A stretch of DNA of 64,000 nt, taken from the NCBI GenBank assembly GCA_000507305.1, contig DF240715.1, positions 40,993 to 104,992 of the forward strand, in the 5' to 3' direction. The DNA comes from Breviolum minutum Mf 1.05b.01 (Eukaryota; Sar; Dinophyceae; Suessiales; Symbiodiniaceae). The notes beneath the pieces were generated by a model, which was not told where the DNA came from, searched no databases, and saw nothing but the letters and a program-made list of their open reading frames with translations. Both the position numbers and the translations under genes were made by a program. Positions 49,951 through 59,307 of the stretch are shown here, piece after piece (positions within the stretch are counted from its first letter, which is position 1; each line of letters opens with the position of its first letter).

Positions 49951-51094
49951 CCTGTGTACTGCCATTATGTAGGTCTTCTCGAAGGCTAAATCGTGCAAGT
50001 AACAAGCGCAAATGATGTCGCCTATGCAGTTCCAACAGGTAGTTGAATTCTTGGTCGTCCAAAACTCTTCCATCAAAGTAGGGCCTCCGTTGATGTGAGA
50101 GACAATGTGAGTCTCCACAGGTAGAAAGGAAAAAAGATCCGGAACCATGTCTTTCGTCACTGTGCCCCGTGTTGGTCCAATGGTGACGTCGAGAAACACC
50201 TTGGAGATTCTTTGAGAAGGAGAGTTACATGATCACCATGCTATCCATGCTTGTCAAGCACCAAAAAACCCACTTCCCCACCATCAGGCAAAAAGCCATC
50301 GTTCCTGCTTGGCATATAGGTCAAGATTTTCGCAGGACACACCTGCTTCCCGTGAGAGCATCGAAATACAGCGGTAGACTTCACTGCTTGTGCAGATGAA
50401 GACTTGGTCAGGGAGCGCTGCTAGACGGCGCCCCGCCGCCCAACAACATTCCGAACACCCACGACACTGGGTGTAAGGAGACGCCTTGAGCAGTCTCCGG
50501 CACTCCGGGGAGGTAACTGCCCATGCGTCCTGACAAAATACACACACCGAAAATCAACATGCCCTCCTGAAAAATAGTGGTCAGAAGACTACTTTCCCTT
50601 TGAAATGACCCCTTTTCACGGGACATGTTAGTTTTCGGGGGTGTATGTTCCGCAAGCTCCGAGGTAAAAGTAGAAGCATCTTTTATATCAACCACCACCT
50701 GCCAGCACCCTTCCAGTCGGCGTGCCATCCTTGAACCCAAAGGGATGGTGAATTTTTGTTCACCCTGTAACGAGACCATTTGGCACCCAAACTGGAATGT
50801 CCAAATACAATCCTGGGCAATTTATTATAAATCCTTCACCTCACCTGAATTTAAGGCCATTTTGGGTAGGATTCCCTTACTATCCCTTACTACTACCTTT
50901 TGGGGTGGCCTTGGCTGAGGTCGCTATAAATTGCCCAGAATCCAAGGGGAAGGCGGCCCCTTTCTTCACTTACAATTTTTAGAAATTCCAACCCTGAAAG
51001 GTTCCATATGGAACCCATGGAAAGGAGCGTTACGTGGGTTTCTTTGTTTGTTGTAGTATACACCAAAAAACTCCCGTAAACTTGTAAACTAACC
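49951..51094 (-). CDS. Four-exon gene with in-phase introns made of repeats; product unrecognised
   Basis: Exon 1 51094-50935: acceptor GCAAATCCAG; VSLQVYGSFLVYTTTNKETH, VTLLSMGSIWNLSGLEFLKI, VSEERGRLPLGFW. Intron 1 (122 bp) is a family S element, GC donor, ending CCCAG. Exon 2 50812-50651: DCIWTFQFGCQMVSLQGEQK, FTIPLGSRMARRLEGCWQVV, VDIKDASTFTSELA. Intron 2 (121 bp) is a family B element, donor GA (or GC 3 bp earlier). Exon 3 50529-50305: DAWAVTSPECRRLLKASPYT, QCRGCSECCWAAGRRLAALP, QVFICTSSEVYRCISMLSRE, ENLDLYAKQ. Intron 3 (105 bp), GA donor, acceptor CTCCAAG. Exon 4 50199-49951: VFLDVTIGPTRGTVTKDMVP, DLFSFLPVETHIVSHINGGP, LMEEFWTTKNSTTCWNCIGD, ACYLHDLAFEKTYIMAVHR, then canonical GTAAGA. Exons 2-4 are 54, 75 and 83 codons and exon 1 is 53 codons plus one base, so all three junctions are phase 0. 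Cys-rich in exons 3-4. The 5' end and the remaining 3' exons are not identified. Confidence 0.88.
50530..50650. mobile_element. Family B MITE forming an intron
   Basis: Minus sense: ACACCCCCGAAAACTAACAT against ATGTTGATTTTCGGTGTGTG, with only the donor bases and TATTTTGTCAG outside. Confidence 0.92.
50813..50934. mobile_element. Family S MITE forming a GC-AG intron
   Basis: Minus sense: GCAATTTATAGCGACCTC to TTATAATAAATTGCCCAG; termini are inverted repeats of each other. Sister copy at 55366-55469. Confidence 0.92.
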
Positions 51095-51222
51095 CTGGAT
51101 TTGCTTGTTGGATGCTTTGAACAAGTTCCAGAAATATTCCCCCCAAATGGTGCTTTTATGGGGATGAATCCCATGGCAGGAAGTAAGAAATCACCTTAAA
51201 CAAATCCAAGTACATAACATAG
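51095..51222 (+). mobile_element. Family K MITE
   Basis: GATTTGCTTGTTGGATGC to TCACCTTAAACAAATCCAAG; its end provides ATCCAG, the acceptor of exon 1 of the next gene. Confidence 0.88.
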
Positions 51223-51336
51223 ACATAGAGATAAAACATCCAGCAATTTCGTGTTATTTGCCAGAAAACATCAGGAATTTCTATGGCTCTGTTGGTGTAC
51301 TGGAGGGTATCATTAACATCAAATCAACCAACATGT

Positions 51337-51449
51337 AGGGGACATACACTCCGGCAAACGAACGGCTGGAAACCACATGCCCCCTTGGAAAAGGGAATAT
51401 CATTGAAAAACAATCAATTTTTGGTTCCATGTTAGTTTGCAGGGGTGTA
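51337..51449. mobile_element. Family B-like MITE
   Basis: ACACTCCGGCAAACGAACGG against CATGTTAGTTTGCAGGGGTG. Confidence 0.8.
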
Positions 51450-51489
51450 CCTATACATAAACGGCATGGAAAACAGCCCTTCTTTTTAT

Positions 51490-51625
51490 GATTGATGCAA
51501 AGGGAAAGAACAAATCGTCCGAGTAACTTATCATTGTTCTCCTTTTCCTGTTTCTTTCTTTCACCATTGGCTGCACGCACCTCAGCACATCAAAGTTTCT
51601 TGTTTGTGACTGGGTCGAGGCATAA
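51490..51625 (-). CDS. Exon, basic, unrecognised
   Basis: Acceptor TCTGGTTTGTAG; YASTQSQTRNFDVLRCVQPM, VKERNRKRRTMISYSDDLFF, PFASI. Only this frame is open from the acceptor. Donor not fixed. A family A element lies about 50 bp upstream, in the intron. Confidence 0.78.
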
Positions 51626-51677
51626 CTACAAACCAGAAATGGGTGAAAAAACTCCTTTCCCCAATTTTCAAACAACA

Positions 51678-51774
51678 CTAGTTGGTGGTTTCAACCCATT
51701 CGGAAAAAAGTAGTCAAATTGGATCATGTCCCTAAGTAGGGGTGAAAATAAAAATTGTTGAAACCACCACCTAG
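51678..51774 (+). mobile_element. Family A MITE, complete
   Basis: CTAGTTGGTGGTTTCAACCC to TTGAAACCACCACCTAG. Confidence 0.95.
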
Positions 51775-51779
51775 AAAAG

Positions 51780-52240
51780 GAAACCACCAACCTTAGTCAT
51801 AATCATTCAATAAAGATAGTGGTTACAGGAATTGTTCGTACTTATTCAAAAAACATGACACATCTTTGTTTTTCTCCAAGGATCCCTTTAAATATATGTC
51901 CTATAAGAAATCGGGATTTCCCCGAACCAATCCTATGACCCGGGAATGGGATTGACGCCGATTGACACCAGGGTCATTTTAATCGAGCCCAGCGGCTAGG
52001 GGAAGTTTACCTCTTGGAAGGAGGAAATGTCTTGAAACAAATCACCCAAATTCAATGTGCTCATTTTGTTCAAACTGATAAAAAGAATGGAAAAACCAAT
52101 CATGTTGAAAGTAGAAAATTGCAACACCCTCTACAGCAGTAATGAAGCTAATGTTTGACCGTAGTAAGTCACTGCCCTGTTCATTAGTGCCACATGAATA
52201 AAAGACTCAACAAACTCAAACGACCTCATCTTTTGTTTAA
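51780..52240. other. Spacer with a duplicated segment
   Basis: ACCTTAGTCATAATCATTC through AGATAGTGGTTACAGG (51790-51835) recurs at 54965-55022. A weak minus frame (LGSIKMTLVSIGVNPIPG) near 51950-52010. Confidence 0.5.
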
Positions 52241-52250
52241 GGGAACTTAC

Positions 52251-52306
52251 CATTGAACTGAAAGGTCAACCCACCAATCATATCGTCATATCGGTCAATG
52301 AGTTTT
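52251..52306 (-). CDS. Small internal exon
   Basis: Acceptor GATTACCTAG; KLIDRYDDMIGGLTFQFN; canonical donor AATG|GTAAGT. Confidence 0.65.
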
Positions 52307-52499
52307 CTAGGTAATCATGCAGTGAGTGTGATATTATGTATAATTATCCTGATGACCAAATTTAGTCATACTTCCTACGGAGAAAAACCAAAGGCCTTCC
52401 CAGCTATATATAGATGTACGGAAGATGTTTAAAAACATATCAGTTACATAGGGTTGCTAAGAAAATCTAAACACCTCGGTTTGAAAAAGGAAGGTCCGC

Positions 52500-52583
52500 T
52501 CAGTTCAGTTCTTGGTGGGATACCCAAAATCCCATGACTAGCAAACCTTTTTGGAGTTCTTGAAATAAAGAACATATTTTTTT
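52500..52583 (-). CDS. Terminal exon
   Basis: Acceptor TTGGACATTTCAAG; KKICSLFQELQKGLLVMGFW then VSHQELN and TGA. Confidence 0.55.
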   Translation of the reverse strand, partial: KKICSLFQELQKGLLVMGFWVSHQELN

Positions 52584-52689
52584 CTTGAAATGTCCAAGTG
52601 GTCGGCGGGGAAATAACAAAAACTGTCAATGACACGCATTCATCGCATAATGAACTCCTGGTTGGCTGATGACGGGATTCTGAATGTTT

Positions 52690-52920
52690 AAATATGTAAG
52701 TATGTATGTATATATCATATATATGTATATCACTTATGTTTGATTACAATCATAGTTTCAGGAGTGGGTTAGTCATACACATCTATCTCTATGAACTTAA
52801 ATATATGTAAAATGTAAATATAAAATCTAGTAATTAATGATATATCATTTATGCAAAACATAAATATAAACATAAATAAATACATGTATATATAAAGGAA
52901 AAAAAGTATATGTAAACATG
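52690..52920. repeat. AT-rich tract
   Basis: TATGTATATATCATATATATG-like low-complexity sequence; no gene. Confidence 0.8.
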
Positions 52921-52969
52921 CCCCTAGGATTCCATGTATGATACATTAAATATTTGTAAACATGTTTCC

Positions 52970-53064
52970 CCAAGATGTGCTTGGCAACTTTGGGGTAGTT
53001 CCAAATCGTTCCCGGGTTCATGAAGGAATCGTTCCGATGCCCGGATCTCCCTTCCAAACACCAG
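52970..53064 (-). CDS. Internal exon
   Basis: Acceptor GTTCATATTAG; CLEGRSGHRNDSFMNPGTIW then NYPKVAKHILG; probable GA donor. A family A element ends about 20 bp upstream. Confidence 0.75.
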
Positions 53065-53082
53065 CTAATATGAACATACAAT

Positions 53083-53185
53083 TTCTAGTTGGTGGTTGAA
53101 CCAACCCATCTGAAAAAACATTAGTCAAAATGGGAATCTTCCTCAAATAGGGGTGAACATAAAGAATATTTGAAACCACCATCCG
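53083..53185 (+). mobile_element. Family A MITE
   Basis: CTAGTTGGTGGTTGAACC to TTTGAAACCACCATCC. Confidence 0.92.
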
Positions 53186-53358
53186 GATTTATATTAATAA
53201 TATATAAATGTGTATCCATGAATATAATAAAACTATATGTATATACATGAAGGGTTTGACACAATTTGAACCGAAAGTCCACCCGTATGACATTGGTGCA
53301 AATCATGGAAGTAATGTCAAACTATGTTTCAGGTTTCCCAAGCCATTTCAACAACAAC

Positions 53359-53452
53359 CGGCAACCACCACAACCCATGTTTTGAAGTCAAAAAAAAGTT
53401 GGAGGTCCCGAGCCAAATCGCGACAAAGTGTGCCATGAGTGATCAAACACTC
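53359..53452 (-). CDS. Internal exon
   Basis: Acceptor TTTTAACGTTCCAG; ECLITHGTLCRDLARDLQLF then FDFKTWVVVVAG; donor GCCG|GTTGTT. Confidence 0.78.
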
Positions 53453-53473
53453 CTGGAACGTTAAAACCCTGCT

Positions 53474-53675
53474 GGGATGTCCTGCTGGTACTTAGTATAT
53501 ATAACCTGCTTATAAAAGGCTTATAAGAAGGGTGTATTGGGGGTATAACCCACTTACTAACCTTTTACTTAGGAAATTGATTATTTCACCCCTATATAAG
53601 TAGGTTGGATACGTCCCGCAGGTGAAATAAAGCAACTCATTGACGATCGTTACGATCACTTCCATGGGTCCACCC
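53474..53675. mobile_element. Family F MITE, expanded
   Basis: GGATGTCCTGCTGGTACTTA to CACTTCCATGGGTCC, with TTATAAGAAGG and CCTATATAAGTAGG inside. Confidence 0.65.
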
Positions 53676-53705
53676 TAGTAGAAAATCTTGGTTCCCCTGG
53701 TGGTT

Positions 53706-54032
53706 TCATGGAGCATACGGTCCTCCATCATGTTCTGACACTAAAAATTCCGTGATTTTTGCTTCCGGCCGCTTTGGTGGAAGGGAAGGAAACACTTTTG
53801 TGAGTTTTTGTTGAAGGGTTGTTTTGTTGTTCTTTCCGTTCACCATAGAAATCAACCAAATGCAGGTAAATACACCGGTTCAGGGGCAACCTTGCTGTTA
53901 GTTTTAGGGTAAGCGTATCCCACTCCACTCACGTCACTCCTTGGGATGATGATACTTGTGGTACACAGTTCGGACCTCATGTGGCCCGACGTGTTGTGCC
54001 ATGGTCGGAAATGTGAAGGGATCCGGTCGCCA
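53706..54032 (-). CDS. Last two exons of a gene, in phase
   Basis: Exon n-1 54032-53891: acceptor CATTTTGGACAG; GDRIPSHFRPWHNTSGHMRS, ELCTTSIIIPRSDVSGVGYA, YPKTNSK; donor AGCAAG|GTTGCC. Exon n 53831-53706: after GAACGGAAAG, NNKTTLQQKLTKVFPSLPPK, RPEAKITEFLVSEHDGGPYA, P and TGA. Exon n-1 ends in phase 0 and exon n begins in phase 0. The 59-bp intron is half a family C palindrome (GTATTTACCTGCATTTGG). A family B element fills the upstream intron. Confidence 0.85.
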
Positions 54033-54061
54033 CTGTCCAAAATGATCCATGTCAACCAATA

Positions 54062-54168
54062 GTACCCTCCCTAAAACTAACATAGCCCCTAAAAATGGTG
54101 GTTTCCAATAGGAATCTCCTTTTCCAAGGGCCTATTTTCAGGGTCTATGTTAGTTTCAGGGAGGGTAC
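54062..54168. mobile_element. Family B MITE, complete
   Basis: TACCCTCCCTAAAACTAACA is mirrored by TGTTAGTTTCAGGGAGGGTA. Confidence 0.95.
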
Positions 54169-54169
54169 A

Positions 54170-54270
54170 CTGTTTTGTAGGGGATGTTGCAAATCTACCC
54201 ATGAAGGCTGGGTTTGGTTTGATTATTCTCGTTTAGCTCTGCGTTCGACAAATATCATACAATCTCGCCC
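54170..54270 (-). CDS. Possible exon
   Basis: IIKPNPAFMGRFATSPTKQ, or EWARLYDICRTQS further 5'. It lies between C and B elements, consistent with the same gene as 53.7-54.0 kb. Confidence 0.4.
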
Positions 54271-54279
54271 ACTCACCCA

Positions 54280-54378
54280 TACCATCCATGGGACTGGTAT
54301 ATTTACCTACATGTGGTTGTTTTGAATGGTAAAATATGGTAAATGTATGGGTAAATATATCATACATGGATGGTATGG
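54280..54378. mobile_element. Family C palindromic MITE
   Basis: ACCATCCATGGGACTGGTAT is mirrored by ATATCATACATGGATGGTAT. Confidence 0.93.
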
Positions 54379-54381
54379 TTC

Positions 54382-54475
54382 GCTTCACTGCCTTTTTTTC
54401 CTGCGCAAAGATGTGTTCCGTTTCATGCACAAAGTCCATGCATTTCATTGCATCATTGCCATGCATTTCCAGTCG
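54382..54475 (-). CDS. Internal exon, unrecognised
   Basis: RLEMHGNDAMKCMDFVHETE then HIFAQEKKAVK; probable donor AAGGCA|GTGAAG. Confidence 0.72.
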
Positions 54476-54577
54476 GTGGTTTCGGGCCATTTGAAGATCT
54501 TTAAGTCTTTCTCCAAGGATAGTTGATCAAGGATTGATAAACAACATCTTGAAACCACCATATTGCATATCCCACAG

Positions 54578-54876
54578 GATCCATGGGACTGGTATATTTA
54601 CCGTTAACCATAGAAATCAACCAGACACAGGTAAATATACACCATACATGTATGGTATGGGTATTGTGTACTTAAACCAAAATCATCATCAAATATCTTT
54701 GAAACCACCCCACCCTAGTCATGGAATCAGGATATGGGGTCAATTATTCAATCAAACATGAAACCACCATATGATTTGGTACCCTCCAGGGAACCAACAT
54801 ATCCCACCTTTGGAAAAGGAAAATAAACTTCAATATTGCCTTTTCCGGGGATATGTTAGTTCCCAGGAGGGGTGTG
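54578..54876. mobile_element. Family C MITE, A fragment and family B MITE in tandem
   Basis: C: 54578-54661 (GATCCATGGGACTGGTATAT to CCATACATGTATGGTATGG). A fragment near 54690-54720. B: 54780-54876 (TACCCTCCAGGGAACCAAC to GTTAGTTCCCAGGAGGGG). Confidence 0.85.
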
Positions 54877-55028
54877 TTATTCATTCCCTATATCAAAATA
54901 AATAACCAGGGTTTTGACATGATGAACACTAATCAATCGCTTTGAAACAAACACATAAAACCACCACCAACCTTACTCATAATCATTCAAATAAAGATAG
55001 TGGTTACAGTAATCATTCATACTAATCT

Positions 55029-55129
55029 GATTGGTGGTTTCAACCCACTTGAAAAAATATTAATCAAATTGGATCATTTCCCCAAATGGGGTACAAGTAA
55101 AAAAATATTTGAATAGCCACCACCCAGAA
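55029..55129 (+). mobile_element. Family A MITE
   Basis: GATTGGTGGTTTCAACCC to GAATAGCCACCACCCAG. Confidence 0.88.
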
Positions 55130-55246
55130 GACTATACTAGTAGCATGAAAAACTGAGAATATCTAAGAATTAATGAGTTTTGTGAGGTCTTCAACTCATT
55201 TGGAAACCACCAACTAGAATTTGCACAGCCTTTCCAACTTCAAGTG

Positions 55247-55365
55247 CTGTCAAATGGTCGCCGCATGGGGCGATGGAAAAACGTCAAACAGCTCGCTCAC
55301 TGCGATGGCATCTTCACCTGGGGGGTTGGTGATCTTTTGGAAGAAAGTTGTGATGTCAACAACAT
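55247..55365 (-). CDS. Terminal exon, possibly the cathepsin-like gene's C-terminal extension
   Basis: After the family S end (CAATTGCCCAG): DVVDITTFFQKITNPPGEDA, IAVSELFDVFPSPHAATI and TGA. The start needs one preceding base, which matches the phase left by the cathepsin exon ending at 55804. No cathepsin homology in this peptide itself; joining them is inference. Confidence 0.8.
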
Positions 55366-55469
55366 CTGGGCAATTGATTATAAATCCGTATCCTGAAGGC
55401 CATTTTGGGTAGGATACCCTTCCTAAACTACCTTTTGGGGTGACCTCGGGAAAGGTCGCTATAAATTGC
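55366..55469. mobile_element. Family S MITE forming a GC-AG intron
   Basis: Minus sense: after GTCTAG, GCAATTTATAGCGACC to ATAATCAATTGCCCAG. Confidence 0.9.
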
Positions 55470-55612
55470 CTAGACAACATGGGATGAACAACATGGACTT
55501 GGATTTGCGAATGTCTTGGAAAAATCTATAGTTCCAAGAGTACTATACATATCTTTGTTGAATACCAGTTTATGATCATTCTTACTAGGAGTTCAACCAT
55601 ATCTTACACCCC

Positions 55613-55672
55613 TGAAAGCTAACATGACATTGGAAAGCTAACATGACATTGAAAGCTAACATGACATTAGTA
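55613..55672 (+). repeat. Three-unit tandem repeat of about 20 bp
   Basis: GAAAGCTAACATGACATTG repeated three times; the word resembles the family B arm (CTAACATG). Confidence 0.93.
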
Positions 55673-55682
55673 CATGGCTAGT

Positions 55683-55803
55683 AAGTATAACCTACCCACT
55701 GACTTAACCTCTGATCCTAACTTCCTGGGACATCCTGGCAGCCCTACTTAGGCGACTTACTAAGCATGGTTAAACCACTTACTAACTGGGCTGATCCTCC
55801 AAC
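55683..55803. mobile_element. Family E/F-like MITE
   Basis: TTCCTGGGACATCC inside, and CTGGGCTGATCCTCCAAC at the right end, where it abuts the cathepsin exon donor (CTTG|GTTGGAGG). Confidence 0.75.
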
Positions 55804-58800
55804 CAAGTCGCTGCACAAACACAGCCTTCAGATCTGGTGTTCCGGCCGCTGGTGTCGATTCGATGCCACATTCATTGCTGCCACGACGGATTTTGAACAA
55901 ACCATGCATACCCCAACGAGGAGAGTAGGAATTGGCAATAAGCCAATAATCCACCGGCTTTTTCTCATACTCCTCAAGAAGTGGAACATGGTGGTGGGTT
56001 TGTTTTCTTAGTGTTGTTGTGGTTGGTGGTGGTACAAATTAAGATCTTGTATGATAAAAATGAGAACATTTTTCATTCTGAATCATTCTGATACTTTTGC
56101 ATCAAGAAACAAATGCTCAGAAACCTCTCAGGAGATTTTCAGCAACATGTCATGATTTCATGATTTCTTTCACATCCTATCGCCCCTTCAACAAACGTCA
56201 CTGTTTTTGGGTCTGCATTCTTCAACACAATCCTGTTTGAACGAAGGCAACGCCAAACAAAAAAGGCACGGCAGTTACCCTCCGGTAAACTAACATAGCA
56301 ATGGAAATCCACCTTTTCCAATAGGAAATACATCTACAAATGGTGGAAATTCCATTGCTATGTTAGTTTACCGGAGTGTAGCTGTTAGCTCCTCTTCAAT
56401 GCCCCAGCCCAGCAATCGGACTGCATGTCCTAGCCGGCAAAGAAACTGAGCCCCAATCCCCAACTGTTGTTTTTGAAGATTCAATATCCCCTTGAATTTC
56501 ATTGGGCAGTTACCTCCAAACCCCTGAAGTTTAACAGCTCCAGTTCTTAACATTTGATAGGACTGGAAGATTTTTGAGAGCTTTTGCTGTAAAATTTCGA
56601 GGTATATCACAGTCACCAGTCGGCTGTACCACAAATTTATATGTATCACAAAACATCCGTAAAAAAGGACACGCTGATTTGCTGCAAACATGAACCATCC
56701 TGTGGTTGGTGGCTACCTACAACCAGCGAGTAGGGATGTCTCAAAACTGCTGTAAGTGGAAAAATAATCATCTGTGGTAACCATGCACAAGGCGGGCCCC
56801 TACCAGTTATAAATGAAGATACAACCCTGTATATGACCTTAAAAATCGGTAAGTGGGGATATAACCCCTCTAAATGGATTTATAACTGCTGGGATTATGC
56901 CTCACTTCACAGACCTGCAGCATCCTGTAGCTGTCTCCTCCCAGTGGGCCATAAGCACCAGGCGTGCGGAAGTAAACACCTCGCCTTGCATTCTGAAGAA
57001 TGTGGGTGCACTGAAGTGATGAAAGCATTGTTTGTGGGTGTATGCAGAGATCATGCAGAGATCATGGTAAGTTTACATATATATATATATTGGTATTTAT
57101 CCTTTTCTGTTCATGCACGACATGCAAGGGGTGGATAAAAGCATGGCTCACCACTCCACCAATTACATAATTTTGGAAGGCACATATCAAACATATGGCA
57201 GGCAAACGGCAAAGACATCTACTCGGATGTCCCAGGAAGTTAGTAAATGGTTTGTAAATGGGTTATAACCCACTTCTAAATGGGGTATATTGCGGTTATA
57301 AGTTGCAACCCACATACTAAACTTTTACTAACTTCCGGGGACATCCTAGTACTTTGCAACTGGTGTAGCAAACAAGCCATGAAGCTATGTTATGAAAAGA
57401 AGTGAGAAATGGTTGGGAATTGGGAATGCTTCCTACCAAATGTACATAAATGTACCCAGTCAATAGTAGAATGGTTGACACAAGACTGCTTATCAGATTT
57501 ACTGTTGCCGTTAAAATCCACCTGTTTCAAGGGCAATATCATAGTTTTGGGCGTACAGTCAATGAATTCTAGGAGTTGTTTTGCTGTTGTCATTGATTTT
57601 ACGCACCCATCTGTTCGCCACAAGAAACACCTTTTTCCCCAAACAAAAAAAGCTGCTGGTTGCTGGTTAAACAAACCCTTCTGAAAAATGTGAGTCAAAT
57701 TGGAAAGCTTCCCCAAATAGGGGTGATGATAAACAATATTTAAAGCCACTACCTAGAAAAGATTCTGGTTGAACCTTCACACATGGCGTCGTTTTTGTTG
57801 CAGCGGAAAAAACATCATCCATATACCGTGGGTTCAGAACAGCGATGATGAAGAGCCAACATCACCCCGTTTCCACCATCAAAGCACCTATAGTTCATGA
57901 AATCTGAAAAGACCTCAGATCAGACATCGGAGGTCTTTTGGTTCATCAAAGTTTGGTTCAGATGTTGCTTCGTTTGACATTTAGAACAACATGCAAAAAA
58001 TAGTGGATTTACCCATAAGAATGGTACGTATACAGTATATAAATACATTATATATTAACCTACAAAAATAAACATACAACACTTAACTTATAAAACTAAA
58101 TGTAAATAAATATACCACAGATATATAAACTATATTATGTACGTATATACGTTGATTCTTCTTGGCAATAGAAAACAAACAAAAAACCTTGGGACAAATT
58201 CCAAGTAAGACTAGTTGGTGGAATCATCCCAATTCAAATATGGTGATTGTTCTATGATTCCTATCGAATCTGATGTTTTACCCACAAGACTCACCAAAGG
58301 ACAGTTTCTTCGAAGGATTCCCGAGCCTAAAACATGTGAGCCACGAAAAAAACCTTACTACTGTCCATGAAATACTGGTCGATTAATAGGGATCCTTATA
58401 ATGGCTTATTATAATCCCTATATAACTGGGTAGTATAATCCCCTATATAACCTAAACAACCAGGGTTTTTTTCATTGCTCATGTAATGTAAGACTCCTGG
58501 TAGTGACAAGCCAGCATCCTGGGGGTTTTCGGGGGGGGGAAGGAGGGTAGATCCTAACCCTTCTTCATCAATCATGGAGAGATCGAAGGTGCCACCCCCC
58601 CCCCAAAATACTACATCCCTGAAAACTAACGAAGAATTTCCCCTTAAAAGGGACTATCTTTCATAGGAAATACCCTCCGGTAAACTCACATAGCAATGGG
58701 AAATCCACCATTTGAAGATGTATCTCCTATATACTAAAAATGGTGTATCTCCTGAAAACTAACGAATGTCACCTTAAAAGGAACAATTTTAATCTTGTTG

Positions 58801-59284
58801 ATGGAAGAAATCCGGCTAACCAGCTGATATGTTACAAATCTACAATCGTCCCATGGATCGTATATGGGTAACAATACCTCAACAATTGAGCCACGAAAAA
58901 AAAACACACACTCCTACTTTGCATGAAATACTGGTTGGTCAATAGGGATCCTTCTAATCGTTTATTATAAATCCCTGTATAACTATATAATATAATCTCC
59001 TATATACCCCAAAACACCCGATTATATACCCTAAATGGTAGTTATATTCCCTATAATATACCATAGAGTACCCAGTTATATATATATATATGTATATAAT
59101 CTGTAATAATGGTTTGTTTATAAACCCCAAACAACCAGGTGATTCTCACAAAACCTCAATTATTATCCATTCAATTTCTTTTTTTCAGATTCCAAGCGAC
59201 AAAAAAAGCCACTTCCACAGGACCTCGTTGCATCAACTCCCGTTGCAAGGAATTCATGTCACGAGGCTTGGCGACGGCATAGGC
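55804..59284 (-). CDS. Cathepsin B-like cysteine peptidase (family C1A), 3' exons
   Basis: Papain-fold lysosomal/vacuolar protease. Four exons in minus order. c1 59284-59198: [20 protein letters not shown] then GPVEVAFFV, matching the GPVExAFxV motif; GC donor GTC|GCTTGG. c2 57010-56941: acceptor [29 protein letters not shown] and GPL, matching the SGVYxH region; GA donor CTGG|GAGGAG. c3 56429-56372: acceptor [26 protein letters not shown], with the catalytic His in GHAV; donor CTCCG|GTAAAC. c4 56006-55804: acceptor CACTAAG, then [40 protein letters not shown] and [15 protein letters not shown]; catalytic Asn in ANS, with the usual NSW changed to NSY; CGIES as in cathepsin B. All three junctions keep phase (87 bp; 70 bp phase 1; 58 bp phase 2). 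c4 has an inserted [16 protein letters not shown] before YWLIANS. Exons with the catalytic Cys and propeptide would lie beyond 59.3 kb; none was recognised. Confidence 0.88.
56277..56380. mobile_element. Family B MITE, GGTAAAC subtype, supplying a splice donor
   Basis: TACCCTCCGGTAAACTAAC against GTTAGTTTACCGGAGTGTA. The cathepsin c3 donor (CCG|GTAAAC) lies inside its terminal repeat. Confidence 0.95.
56790..56895. mobile_element. Family G MITE, partial
   Basis: CAAGGCGGGCCCCTACCAG and ATATAACCCCTCTAAATGG. Confidence 0.75.
57065..57095 (+). repeat. TA-rich microsatellite
   Basis: ACATATATATATATATTGG in the cathepsin c1/c2 intron. Confidence 0.85.
57226..57346. mobile_element. Family F MITE, complete, in the cathepsin c1/c2 intron
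   Basis: GGATGTCCCAGGAAGTTAGT is mirrored by ACTAACTTCCGGGGACATCC. Confidence 0.95.
57420..57600 (-). CDS. Coding-like block inside the cathepsin intron
   Basis: After [63 protein letters not shown]. It does not match cathepsin B; it could be a decoy, an alternative exon or a different gene. Confidence 0.45.
57658..57758 (+). mobile_element. Family A MITE
   Basis: GGTTGCTGGTTAAACAAACC to TTTAAAGCCACTACCTAG. Confidence 0.85.
57780..58335. other. Spacer, no gene seen
   Basis: Contains a near-palindrome GACCTCAGATCAGACATCGG / CGGAGGTC at 57910-57935, an AT-rich tract 58020-58150 and a family A left-end fragment at 58213. Confidence 0.5.
58337..58481 (+). mobile_element. Family I MITE
   Basis: GTGAGCCACGAAAAAAACC to GGTTTTTTTCATTGCTCAT. 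Confidence 0.9.
58609..59030. mobile_element. Cluster of truncated B, J and I elements
   Basis: B-type arms at 58609 and 58671 (TACCCTCCGGTAAACTCAC) and 58748; J arm at 58799; I copy 58885-59020 (TGAGCCACGAAAAAAAAAC). Confidence 0.75.
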
Positions 59285-59307
59285 CTCGAGGTGGTGACCG
59301 GACCGTA

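Noticed and set aside
56139..56265. Minus peptide [19 protein letters not shown] after an AAACAG acceptor, between cathepsin exons c3 and c4
   Set aside because: Including it breaks the cathepsin B alignment and phase; c3 joins c4 directly in phase. Kept only as a possible alternative exon.
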